Assembly (NCBI RefSeq): GCF_050729195.1
Contig: NZ_JBOHKS010000320.1
Coordinates: 1-9,554, forward strand
Reading direction: 5' to 3'
DNA from: Hypericibacter sp050729195
Lineage (GTDB): Bacteria; Pseudomonadota; Alphaproteobacteria; Dongiales; Dongiaceae
Length of the DNA: 9,554 bases
The translations under genes were made by a program, and so were the position numbers. Positions 1 to 5,519 of the stretch are shown here, one piece after another. Position 1 is the stretch's first letter; each line of letters opens with the position of its first letter. Under the pieces are notes generated by a model, which was given only the letters and a program-made list of their open reading frames with translations, was not told where the DNA came from and did not search any database.

Positions 1-23
1 TGCTGATACAGTGCGTCTGTTGC

Positions 24-138
24 ACCCCTCCCCCTACCCCCTCCCGCAAGGGGTGGGGGCGTGGATGTGGCAGATCGCGATCAAAGCTTTGAAGTAGAGC
101 GTAGCGATCACATCAACTTAGGGGGTAGGGGGAGGGGT
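24..138. repeat. Composite C/G-rich inverted repeat, copy A
   Basis: An 18-bp arm at 24-41 (acccctccccctaccccc) has a perfect inverted copy at 121-138, leaving a 79-nt loop. The left arm continues into a small C-tract/G-tract fold-back (43-45 with 50-59 around cgcaa). The loop carries a second module at 73-113 with outer arms gatcgc (73-78) and gcgatc (104-109) and an inner 12-bp palindrome tcaaagctttga (81-92). Both modules recur near 3151-3329, so this is one of at least two copies. It ends 34 bp before the VOC gene and could affect its transcription, but that is inference. It resembles the short dispersed palindromic repeats found between genes in GC-rich proteobacteria. Confidence 0.85.
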
Positions 139-172
139 ATTCATAAGACTCGACGAGGAAAGAAATACTCCC

Positions 173-1024
173 ATGACCCCACCCGCCCTCTCCGGCATCG
201 ATCACACCCTCGTCGGCGTGCGCGATCTTGACAGCGCGCGAGCACACTGGGCGCGGTTGGGATTCACGGTGACGCCGCGCGGCCGGCATATCGGCTGGGG
301 CACGGCCAATTACTGCGTCATGCTGGAGCGCGGCTATATCGAGTTGCTGGGCATCCTCGATCCGGCGCAGTTCACCAACAATCTCGACAAGTTCCTCGAG
401 ACCCGCGAAGGGCTGATGGGCCTGGCCTTCGCCAGCGACGATCCGGCCGCGACCAAGGCGCGGCTCGAGGCGAGGGGTCTGCATCCCGACGGACCCAAGG
501 ATCTGAAGCGCTATCTGGAGCTGCCCGAGGGCGATGTGCTGCCGGAATTCCGGTTGCTGTTCCTGCCCAAGGCCGAGACGCCCGATCTTTCGGCCTTCGT
601 CTGCTGCCATCTGACGCCGGAGCTGGTGCGCCGGCCCGCCTGGCTCGACCACGACAACGGGGCTGTGGCGCTGCGCGGGATTACGGTCATCAGCGAGCAG
701 CCCGACAAGAGCGCTTCCGGCTATCGCGCCTATTTCGGCGAAGATGCCGTCCGCGCGATTCCGGGTGGCGCCGAGGTCGCTTGCGGTCCCGAGAGCCTGC
801 GTTTCGTCACGCGCGAAGGCTTCGCCGCCCTCTATCCCGGACAGGGCAGCTGGCCGCCCTTCCCGGCGCCGCTGCCGGCCGCGATGACGGTCACGGTGCG
901 TGAGCCGTCGCGCACCATGACCCATCTCTGGAACCGCGCCATCCGCGCCGACCGCGACGGCGACCGCATCTGGGTCGCGCCGTCGGAGGCGAACGGGCTG
1001 GTGCTGGAGTTCGTGAAGGCGTGA
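173..1024 (+). CDS. VOC family protein with glyoxalase-like domain
   Basis: A 283-residue protein of the vicinal oxygen chelate superfamily, closest by eye to the Glyoxalase_3 (PF13468) type. The N-terminal half opens with the family's IDHTLVGVRDLDSARAHW (residues 9-26), followed by LGFTVTPRGRHIGWGT (29-44) and YIELLG (55-60). A second beta-alpha-beta module begins near FVCCHLTPE (142-150), and the C-terminus ends in VLEFVKA. H11, E57, H146 and E280 fall where the usual four metal ligands of the fold occur, so an intact divalent-metal site is likely; the assignment is by pattern only. The substrate is unknown: members include dioxygenases, isomerases and resistance proteins. The ATG at 173 is preceded by a GAGGAAAG purine tract (155-162). 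The short gene at 1045 follows after 20 bp and is probably cotranscribed. It is cytosolic, with no signal peptide or membrane segment. Confidence 0.88.
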   Translation: MTPPALSGIDHTLVGVRDLDSARAHWARLGFTVTPRGRHIGWGTANYCVMLERGYIELLGILDPAQFTNNLDKFLETREGLMGLAFASDDPAATKARLEARGLHPDGPKDLKRYLELPEGDVLPEFRLLFLPKAETPDLSAFVCCHLTPELVRRPAWLDHDNGAVALRGITVISEQPDKSASGYRAYFGEDAVRAIPGGAEVACGPESLRFVTREGFAALYPGQGSWPPFPAPLPAAMTVTVREPSRTMTHLWNRAIRADRDGDRIWVAPSEANGLVLEFVKA

Positions 1025-1044
1025 CGGAATCAGAGGAGGAGGCG

Positions 1045-1227
1045 ATGGGCCAGAGCAGCGACGTGTATAAAATAGCCGGCGGCGAGATCGTGCTATGGCT
1101 CGATCGCCCCGGCGGGCCGATCTGCATCAAGACGGTTGAGAAGCACCATGATCCCGTCGAGATGGCCGAGCACGAAGCGGAAGAGCTTGTCGAAGTGCTG
1201 CAGAAGCTGATCGCGCAGTGCCGCTGA
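1045..1227 (+). CDS. Conserved-looking 60-residue hypothetical protein
   Basis: A small soluble protein of 60 residues. The ATG at 1045 was chosen because an excellent ribosome binding site, AGAGGAGGAGG (1032-1042), sits directly upstream. An in-frame GTG at 1021 overlaps the VOC stop codon by four bases (GTGA) and would add eight acidic residues, MTESEEEA, but lacks a good binding site. The first half looks like two short beta strands (DVYKIAGGEIVLWLDRPGG, then ICIKTV). The second half is an amphipathic, Glu-rich helix (PVEMAEHEAEELVEVLQKLIAQ). No catalytic motif is visible and I do not recognise the family. Close linkage to the VOC gene suggests shared expression, not necessarily shared function. 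Confidence 0.72.
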   Translation: MGQSSDVYKIAGGEIVLWLDRPGGPICIKTVEKHHDPVEMAEHEAEELVEVLQKLIAQCR

Positions 1228-1245
1228 CGGCATTCTCCTCCCATG

Positions 1246-1350
1246 GTCATCCCCGCGAAAGCGGGGAGGTGGATTCACGCTCCAAGTGCAACACTTGGCT
1301 CCAGAAGATTTCAGCGGGGCTGTGCCAGTCAAGGCATTTGCGGGGGTGAC
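1246..1350. repeat. Short repeat-like element with GTCATCCCCGC ends
   Basis: The left end, gtcatccccgc (1246-1256), has an inverted copy with one mismatch at 1340-1350 (gcgggggtgac). Directly inside the left end is a perfect hairpin with a GAAA loop (1251-1256 with 1261-1266). The interior contains another perfect hairpin, CCAAGTG-CAA-CACTTGG (1282-1298). The gtcatccccgcgaaagcgggga motif is one I recognise as a widespread dispersed intergenic repeat in proteobacteria. The element lies between two convergent transcription units (stop at 1227; aconitase X small-subunit stop at 1400), where its hairpins could act as a two-way attenuator. No T-tract follows either hairpin, so a classic intrinsic terminator is not supported. 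Confidence 0.6.
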
Positions 1351-1399
1351 AGCAAAATTGAAGGCGACGTGATGATGCGAGCAGGGGAGCGAACGCGCG

Positions 1400-1816
1400 T
1401 TACGCCAGTCGAATGCGGCCATCCCGTCCGATCGTGACTTCCGCCCCGTCGGCCAGCGCCGCCTGCTGATCGCGCGGCACCACCAGGACCGGGATCGAGC
1501 CGTAATTCATCTCGCGGGCGACCACGACGCCGAGGCCGAGGATCGCGTCGGGCTCGGCGACGACGAGGGCCGCCGGGGCCAGGCGTTTCGCCATCAGCTC
1601 CAGCATGATGTAGCTCGACGACGATGAGCCGATCATGCCGGGCAGCACCAGCACGCGGCCCTTGAGCTCGGCCCGATGGTTGGGATGGCGCGGGTCGCTG
1701 ATGCGGCCCGTGACCGGATCGACGCCGCCCCAGAAGCTGATCGGCTTGTCGAGCTTGAGCACGCGCCCGCGGGCTTCGCCCTCGACCTGGATCTTGCTGT
1801 CGAGCACCGTGGTCAT
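1400..1816 (-). CDS. Aconitase X small (swivel) subunit, DUF126 type
   Basis: A 138-residue swivel-domain subunit of the split form of aconitase X. Visible family landmarks are ISFWGGVDPVTGRISDPRHP (26-45), the glycine/serine loop LPGMIGSSSSSYIMLEL (58-74), which would reach into the active site, and VVAEPDAILGLGVVVAREM (85-103). The start at 1816 forms an ATGA overlap with the large-subunit stop (1813-1815), and a GAGGG binding site (1826-1830) lies nine bases upstream inside that gene, so translational coupling is likely. Upstream extension in this frame is possible but would run back into the large-subunit gene. In the family this domain pairs with the DUF521-type large subunit to form one dehydratase. 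The ORF is intact and of expected length. Confidence 0.9.
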   Translation of the reverse strand: MTTVLDSKIQVEGEARGRVLKLDKPISFWGGVDPVTGRISDPRHPNHRAELKGRVLVLPGMIGSSSSSYIMLELMAKRLAPAALVVAEPDAILGLGVVVAREMNYGSIPVLVVPRDQQAALADGAEVTIGRDGRIRLA

Positions 1817-3063
1817 GACCACAAGCCCTCGTCGCGGCTGACGCGGCCCTCGATCGCGGATTTCACGCAATCGGCGAGGCTGCCATAGACGACCTCATAG
1901 CCGGTGTTGGCGGGGGTGTAATGCGCGAACTTGCCCGAGTTGGTCATGAGCACGCCGCTCTTGCTCGGCAGGATCGGCGCCACCACCACGCAGGTATCGG
2001 CGACGACGGTCACGCCGGCCTGCTCCAACGGCTTCAGGCGACGCCGCCGTTCGAGCTCCGCCACCACATGGCGGCCGGTGCAGACGAAGAAGGGCAGACG
2101 CACATGGCGCCCGTCGATCAGATCCTCCAGCGCCTCGAACTCCTCGAGCGAGAAATGCGGGCTGCCCAGCGCCACCGCGTCGATCCGCTCGCCCTTGACG
2201 GTCGAGAGCCGGTCGCGCGCGGCGCGCAGCATGGCGGCATCGAGCCTGATGGTCTTTTCGGGCGGCTGGTTCCCCAGCGCCGCCGCGGCCGTGGGCGCCT
2301 CGGGCGTCACCCCCGCCACATGGAAGAGGCCGACGGCGCCACTGGAAGCGGCGGCGGCACCCAGCGCCTTGAGCTGGTCCTCGCTGACGAAGGGCGGCAG
2401 CCCATCGATCACGCCGATGGCGTTGCCGATCTCGGCGCCATACCAGGCGCCCAGCACCGGATAGAACACGTCGCTGGCCTTGAGTGCATGCGAGAGGCCC
2501 GAGGTATCGATCAGGATCGTGGCGCGGCGCTTCTCGGCGCGATGGAGGCCGTAGTCGGGCGCGCGGGCCACGATCGCGCAGCAGATATCGAGGAAATCGC
2601 CGTAGCGGTTGGTGCGGGCCCCCAGCACCGAATTGCAGAAGGCGACGGCGTTGCTTTCGCCCCAGGCCACCTGCTCGCCGAATTTGGGCCGGTGCCCCGC
2701 CTGGTAGGGCGAGCAGGTCCAGGTCGGCCAGCAGCCCATGGCCTCATAGGCCTTCATCAGCCGCAGCGCCATCTCATGGCGGTGGGGATCGGCTTTCACC
2801 GTCGCGGGCGTGAGGAGATCGAGCCCGCCGACATTCATGGTCGAGGGGATCGCCACGCGGGCGCCTTCGCCGACCAGCCGTTCGGCGAAATGGACGCCGC
2901 TGTCGCCGTGATAGAGGCCGCCATCGATATGGGAGGAGGTGACGGGGATGAGCCGCTCGGCGCCGAGCATCGCTCCCATCTCGGCCAGGATGCGCATCGA
3001 CATCGCGGCGGCATCGCTGCCGGCGGCAATGGCTCGTTCTTCATCGGTCAATCGGACAGGCAT
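1813..3063 (-). CDS. Aconitase X large (catalytic) subunit, DUF521 type
   Basis: A 416-residue catalytic subunit of aconitase X, an iron-dependent dehydratase of the aconitase superfamily. Characterised relatives act on cis-3-hydroxy-L-proline in bacteria or mevalonate 5-phosphate in archaea. Family landmarks are VTSSHIDGGLYHG (41-53), IPSTMNVGGLD (72-82), TWTCSPYQ (114-121), WGESNAVAFCNSVLGARTNR (134-153), GSPHFSLEEF (300-309), CTGR (328-331) and DTC (356-358). C117, C328 and C358 are the best candidates for iron or Fe-S ligands. The ATG at 3063 was chosen because homology begins at once (MPVRLTDEERAI); an open frame extends back to 3339 but is built from the C/G-rich repeat. No strong ribosome binding site is visible. 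No proline-catabolism or mevalonate-pathway gene is adjacent, so the substrate stays open. Confidence 0.92.
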   Translation of the reverse strand: MPVRLTDEERAIAAGSDAAAMSMRILAEMGAMLGAERLIPVTSSHIDGGLYHGDSGVHFAERLVGEGARVAIPSTMNVGGLDLLTPATVKADPHRHEMALRLMKAYEAMGCWPTWTCSPYQAGHRPKFGEQVAWGESNAVAFCNSVLGARTNRYGDFLDICCAIVARAPDYGLHRAEKRRATILIDTSGLSHALKASDVFYPVLGAWYGAEIGNAIGVIDGLPPFVSEDQLKALGAAAASSGAVGLFHVAGVTPEAPTAAAALGNQPPEKTIRLDAAMLRAARDRLSTVKGERIDAVALGSPHFSLEEFEALEDLIDGRHVRLPFFVCTGRHVVAELERRRRLKPLEQAGVTVVADTCVVVAPILPSKSGVLMTNSGKFAHYTPANTGYEVVYGSLADCVKSAIEGRVSRDEGLWS

Positions 3064-3150
3064 GGGACCCGCACTCGCGAAAGGGCCGCCGATCTTAGCG
3101 GCGCGGGGCGGGGCTGTCGCGGCGGAAGGAGCGAGCTTCACCCTGAAGCA

Positions 3151-3329
3151 ACCCCTCCCCCTACCCCCTCCCGCAAGGGGAGGGGGCGTGATCCTTTTTA
3201 GTCTCGCCCCCTCCCCCGACGGCGAAGCCGGCGAGCGGGAGGGGGTAGGGGGAGGGGTGTCGCAGGACCATTGGTCATGTCGATCGACAATCGCGCTCGA
3301 AGTTTTGAAATCGAGCGAAGCGATCATAT
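3151..3329. repeat. Composite C/G-rich inverted repeat, copy B
   Basis: A perfect 24-bp inverted repeat, 3151-3174 with 3235-3258, encloses a 60-nt loop. Inside it are a second perfect 11-bp inverted pair (3177-3187 with 3206-3216) and a small cggc-gaa-gccg hairpin (3220-3230). The first 18 bases of the left arm match copy A at 24-41 exactly. To its right, 3289-3329 aligns without gaps to 73-113 of copy A, identical at 33 of 41 positions, and keeps the same architecture: ATCGC/GCGAT outer arms plus a CGCTCGA (3294-3300) / TCGAGCG (3311-3317) stem. In copy A this module sits inside the arms; here it sits outside. Four G-runs at 3237-3257 fit a G-quadruplex pattern. Confidence 0.88.
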
Positions 3330-3330
3330 G

Positions 3331-3375
3331 GAAAAGCAAAAGCCCTCTCTCCTGCCATCGGCAGAAGAGAGGGCT
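3331..3375 (-). terminator. Intrinsic terminator of the glutathione transferase gene
   Basis: A perfect 10-bp stem, 3341-3350 (agccctctct) with 3366-3375, is capped after one mismatch by a further CTGCC (3352-3356) / GGCAG (3360-3364) stem with a three-base loop. Read on the minus strand the hairpin is followed by TTTTGCTTTTC. It lies 38 bases past the transferase stop codon, matching a Rho-independent terminator for that gene and insulating aconitase X from it. Confidence 0.88.
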
Positions 3376-3413
3376 GAGTATCAGGAGATCCGGCGTTAGG
3401 CGTCAGAAGACAC

Positions 3414-4019
3414 TCACACCAAGCCCTCGGCCTTGAGCGCGGCCTGGACGGCGGGGCGCTTGCCGACGCGGTCGCGGAAGGCGTTCAGGTTCTTGTAGGG
3501 CGTCATGTCGATATCGGCATGCGCCGACCAGTTGGTGATGGTGAAGAGATAGGCGTCGGCCGCCGTGTAGCTCTTGCCCATCAGATAGTCGTTGGTCGAA
3601 AAATGCTTGTCGAGCAGCGTGAACCGGTCGCCGAGCTTCTTCTTCACGATCGTCTTGAAGGAGTCGGGCGTGGCCGGGTTCCAGAGCGGCCCGAAGCCCT
3701 TATGGACCTCGCTGCTGATGAAATTGAGCCATTCCTGCTCGCGATAGCGCTCGAGCGTGCCGGCCGGGGGGATCAGCTTCGCGTCGGGCTTCTGATCGGC
3801 GATGTACTGCAACAGAACCGCCACCTCGGTCATGACCTGGCCATTGTCGAGCTGAACCGTGGGCACATAACCCTTCGGGTTGATCTTGGAGAAGTCATCG
3901 CCCTTCTCGGTCTTCTTCGTGCCGAGATCGACCTTCACGATGTCGGCCGGGAGGCCGGCCTCGCGGATCATGATGTGGGGAGCCAGCGAGCAGGCGCCGG
4001 GGCTGTAATAGAGCTTCAT
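3414..4019 (-). CDS. gst: Glutathione S-transferase, beta class
   Basis: A 201-residue cytosolic glutathione transferase, exactly the usual length of bacterial beta-class enzymes. It conjugates or transfers glutathione in detoxification and redox protection. The thioredoxin-like N-terminal domain (1-80) begins MKLYYSPGACSLAPHI, with the class-typical Cys10. The NPKGYVPTV segment (47-55) contains the cis-proline P53, followed by the TEVAVLLQYIAD glutathione-binding segment (64-75). The all-helical C-terminal domain carries H106 and K107 (SEVHKGFGPLW), the pair that accompanies Cys10 in this class, and TAADAYLFTITNW. The ATG at 4019 has an AAGAGGG site (4025-4031) five bases upstream. An open extension to 4184 is rejected because homology starts at this Met. 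The gene stands alone, closed by a strong terminator and divergent from the small-gene cluster at 4222. Confidence 0.95.
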   Translation of the reverse strand: MKLYYSPGACSLAPHIMIREAGLPADIVKVDLGTKKTEKGDDFSKINPKGYVPTVQLDNGQVMTEVAVLLQYIADQKPDAKLIPPAGTLERYREQEWLNFISSEVHKGFGPLWNPATPDSFKTIVKKKLGDRFTLLDKHFSTNDYLMGKSYTAADAYLFTITNWSAHADIDMTPYKNLNAFRDRVGKRPAVQAALKAEGLV

Positions 4020-4058
4020 GGGAACCCTCTTCGGTCTGGAGAATGTCGTGGCGCCCCT

Positions 4059-4087
4059 GATATGTCGGGTCCGGGCGTGTTTCGCAA
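4059..4087 (-). promoter_or_regulatory. Possible promoter of the glutathione transferase gene
   Basis: On the minus strand TTGCGA (4082-4087) and CATATC (4059-4064) are separated by 17 bases, the ideal spacing of a housekeeping promoter. They match the -35 and -10 consensus at only four and three of six positions. The -10 box would lie 39 bases before the ATG. This is a weak call supported mainly by spacing and location. Confidence 0.3.
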
Positions 4088-4107
4088 GACGGCACCTTCT
4101 CGAAACG

Positions 4108-4127
4108 CGGTCACTGCAAGGTGACCG
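4108..4127. promoter_or_regulatory. Inverted repeat in the divergent gst / immunity-cluster gap
   Basis: CGGTCAC (4108-4114) and GTGACCG (4121-4127) form a perfect 7-bp inverted repeat around a six-base spacer. It is the most obvious symmetric element in the 202-bp gap between two divergent genes, about 20 bp upstream of the candidate gst -35 box. It could be an operator for a dimeric regulator of either side, or a chance hairpin. No regulator gene lies in the window to support a pairing. Confidence 0.35.
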
Positions 4128-4221
4128 TATTTGACGGAAAGCCCGGGAAACGGCAACCATGATGCCATGACAATCCGGAGCCATCGCGCCCTCATCGGCT
4201 TGTCACAGGATCTGTCGGAAT

Positions 4222-4566
4222 ATGGCGGCCATGAGCGAGCCCGAACGACTGTCCGATGAAGCCCTGGCGGCGTCCGCCGACGCCCTGGCCGGTGCCTTGA
4301 CGCTGAAATTTCCGCAGCTCCAGGCGTTGCTGGCGGCGCATCCCGGACGGGCGGGCGGCGATCTCCTGCCCTATCTCCTGCTGGCGGAGCTTTATCGCTG
4401 GCTGACCGAACGGGCGTCGAGCGTGCGCGAGGACGATGCGGAGACCCAGGCCGTGGTTCAGCTCTGCGGCGAGCTCTTCGCCATGACCTTCGAGTATGAT
4501 CCGCTGGGCGCGGCGTTCGCCAGCGAGATCATCGAGTCCATATTGTCGAGGTCGAAACCACTTTGA
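4222..4566 (+). CDS. DUF7674-like small protein, paralogue 1
   Basis: A 114-residue, mostly helical, acidic cytosolic protein. It contains LKFPQLQALLAAHPGRAGGD, LLPYLLLAELYRWLTER and LCGELFAM, then a closing helix ASEIIESIL. This FPxL...LL..H...LPY...L....RW layout is shared with the next gene and resembles, from memory, the DUF7674 family, members of which I associate with toxin-immunity neighbourhoods; the family call has not been searched. Two ATG codons (4222, 4231) are possible. The first was kept because acagga (4205-4210) lies upstream, although at eleven bases the spacing is long. The gene is divergent from gst and appears to head a three-gene cluster ending in a SMI1/KNR4 protein. 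No catalytic motif, signal peptide or membrane segment is visible. Confidence 0.75.
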   Translation: MAAMSEPERLSDEALAASADALAGALTLKFPQLQALLAAHPGRAGGDLLPYLLLAELYRWLTERASSVREDDAETQAVVQLCGELFAMTFEYDPLGAAFASEIIESILSRSKPL

Positions 4567-4621
4567 TTCAACGCATTATAACAAAAAAGACATGTCAACG
4601 ATTCTGCATCGGAATGGATTT

Positions 4622-5041
4622 ATGACCGATACCGGCCAGCCCTCCGAAAAGCGCTATGTACCTGCCGCTTCGACAGTTGCCTTTGTGGGGGCGCTTTGCT
4701 TCAGATTCCCACAACTCCAGCCATTATTGGCCGAGCATCTCCAGGGCAATCTCGGGCAGGTCTTGCCTTACATCTTCCTTGACGACGTTCGCCGCTGGAT
4801 CATGGATCGGGTCGAACAGTTTGGTGCGAGCGACAGCGAAGCGAAGGCCGTCCTCGATTTCTGCGACGAGGTTTTCGCCAAGACGGCAATTGATGATGAC
4901 CTGTGCACCTTGATCGCAATCGAGATCGTGGAGTCCTTGCGGCAAGATGGCGATGCCGGCCGGAAGGTCATTGCCATGTTCGGGCCGCAGCTACGCGACG
5001 AAACCGCTCGCCAGGACAACTGGAGACCGGGACAATCATGA
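4622..5041 (+). CDS. DUF7674-like small protein, paralogue 2
   Basis: A 139-residue soluble protein clearly homologous to the preceding gene. Shared positions include FPQLQxLLAxH, LPYxxL, RW, a Cys and Glu in xxCxExFA, and a final xIAxEIxESL helix. It carries an extra C-terminal tail of about 30 residues (AGRKVIAMFGPQLRDETARQ). The ATG at 4622 follows CGGA (4610-4613) by eight bases. An in-frame ATG at 4592 would add ten residues and cannot be excluded. The 55-bp gap before it is AT-rich (attataacaaaaaaga, 4575-4590), and the early part of the gene uses more A/T-ending codons than its neighbours, which hints at separate acquisition or an internal promoter. It ends ten bases before the SMI1/KNR4 gene, so the two are very likely cotranscribed. 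Function is unknown; a role as an immunity protein is inferred from context. Confidence 0.78.
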   Translation: MTDTGQPSEKRYVPAASTVAFVGALCFRFPQLQPLLAEHLQGNLGQVLPYIFLDDVRRWIMDRVEQFGASDSEAKAVLDFCDEVFAKTAIDDDLCTLIAIEIVESLRQDGDAGRKVIAMFGPQLRDETARQDNWRPGQS

Positions 5042-5051
5042 AGGAATGCTC

Positions 5052-5519
5052 ATGAGCCTGAAGGACTTCGAAACGGCGATGCGGCTGATCGAGGAGAACG
5101 AGGATCAGGCGGATTTCGTCGGCCCCCGCGATGCGGCGCTGGTCGACAAGGCGGAGAAGGCGCTCGGGATCAAATTTCCGCCCAGCTATCGCGAGTTCCT
5201 GCTGCGGCTGGGGGCCGGCAGTTTCGGCGCGCTCGAGATCTATGGCGTGATCGACGACGAGTGGGAGGACTCTTCGGTTCCGGACGCCATCTGGTACACG
5301 CTCAATGAGCGCGACGAATACGATCTGCCGAAGCATCTGCTGGTCATCGCTGCCGCCGGCGACGGGCCGCTCTATTGCCTCAAGCTCGGCCAGGAGAAAG
5401 AGCCGCCGGTGATCTTCTACTCGCCCGGCCTCGAGGAAGAGGAACAGGATTCCGAGATCGCCGCGGAGGATTTCGGCGCCTTCCTGCTGGAAGGCGTGCG
5501 CGACGAACTGGATGCGTGA
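5052..5519 (+). CDS. SMI1/KNR4 family (SUKH-1) protein
   Basis: A 155-residue acidic protein of the SMI1/KNR4 (SUKH) superfamily. The diagnostic opening is ALVDKAEKALGIKFPPSYRE (26-45) followed by FLLRLGAGSFGALEIYGV. The later strands DLPKHLLVIAAAGDGPLYCL and the closing acidic helix SEIAAEDFGAFLLEGV also fit. In bacteria these proteins commonly bind and neutralise a cognate toxin; in yeast Knr4/Smi1 is a signalling scaffold. No enzymatic residues are expected. The ATG at 5052 was chosen because AAGGA (5041-5045) is six bases upstream; the ATG at 5046 would abut it. The stop codon of the preceding paralogue overlaps the first base of this binding site, indicating tight coupling. No toxin gene is present within the window, so this is either an orphan immunity gene or a protein with another role. 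Confidence 0.88.
   Translation: MSLKDFETAMRLIEENEDQADFVGPRDAALVDKAEKALGIKFPPSYREFLLRLGAGSFGALEIYGVIDDEWEDSSVPDAIWYTLNERDEYDLPKHLLVIAAAGDGPLYCLKLGQEKEPPVIFYSPGLEEEEQDSEIAAEDFGAFLLEGVRDELDA

Larger units (their letters stand above)
3064..3413. other. Intergenic region upstream of aconitase X, downstream of gst
   Basis: These 350 bp hold no convincing gene. From right to left they contain the intrinsic terminator of the transferase gene (3341-3375), a composite repeat (3151-3329), and about 87 bp of GC-rich leader (3064-3150) in which I see no clear promoter for aconitase X. A minus-strand frame runs through the repeat into the aconitase X gene, but its translation is low-complexity and begins before family homology starts. 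Confidence 0.75.

Noticed and set aside
24..138. CRISPR array or transposon ends as explanations for the repeats.
   Set aside because: There are no regularly spaced direct repeats with unique spacers, and no transposase gene lies between the two composite repeats.
113..925. A 270-codon minus-strand open frame antisense to the VOC gene.
   Set aside because: It begins inside the VOC gene and ends in the repeat; its composition is typical of antisense frames in GC-rich DNA.
1921..3201. A 426-codon plus-strand open frame antisense to the aconitase X large subunit.
   Set aside because: Its translation is His/Arg/Gly-rich with no domain, and it is the antisense shadow of a gene with clear family motifs; high GC3 suppresses stops on the opposite strand.
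3064..3339. N-terminal extension of the aconitase X large subunit by 92 residues.
   Set aside because: The extension translates the C/G-rich repeat into Pro/Gly/Arg low complexity, while family homology starts right at the Met encoded at 3063.
4020..4184. N-terminal extension of the glutathione transferase.
   Set aside because: The beta-class start MKLYYSPGAC is at 4019 with its own ribosome binding site, and the 201-residue length is canonical.
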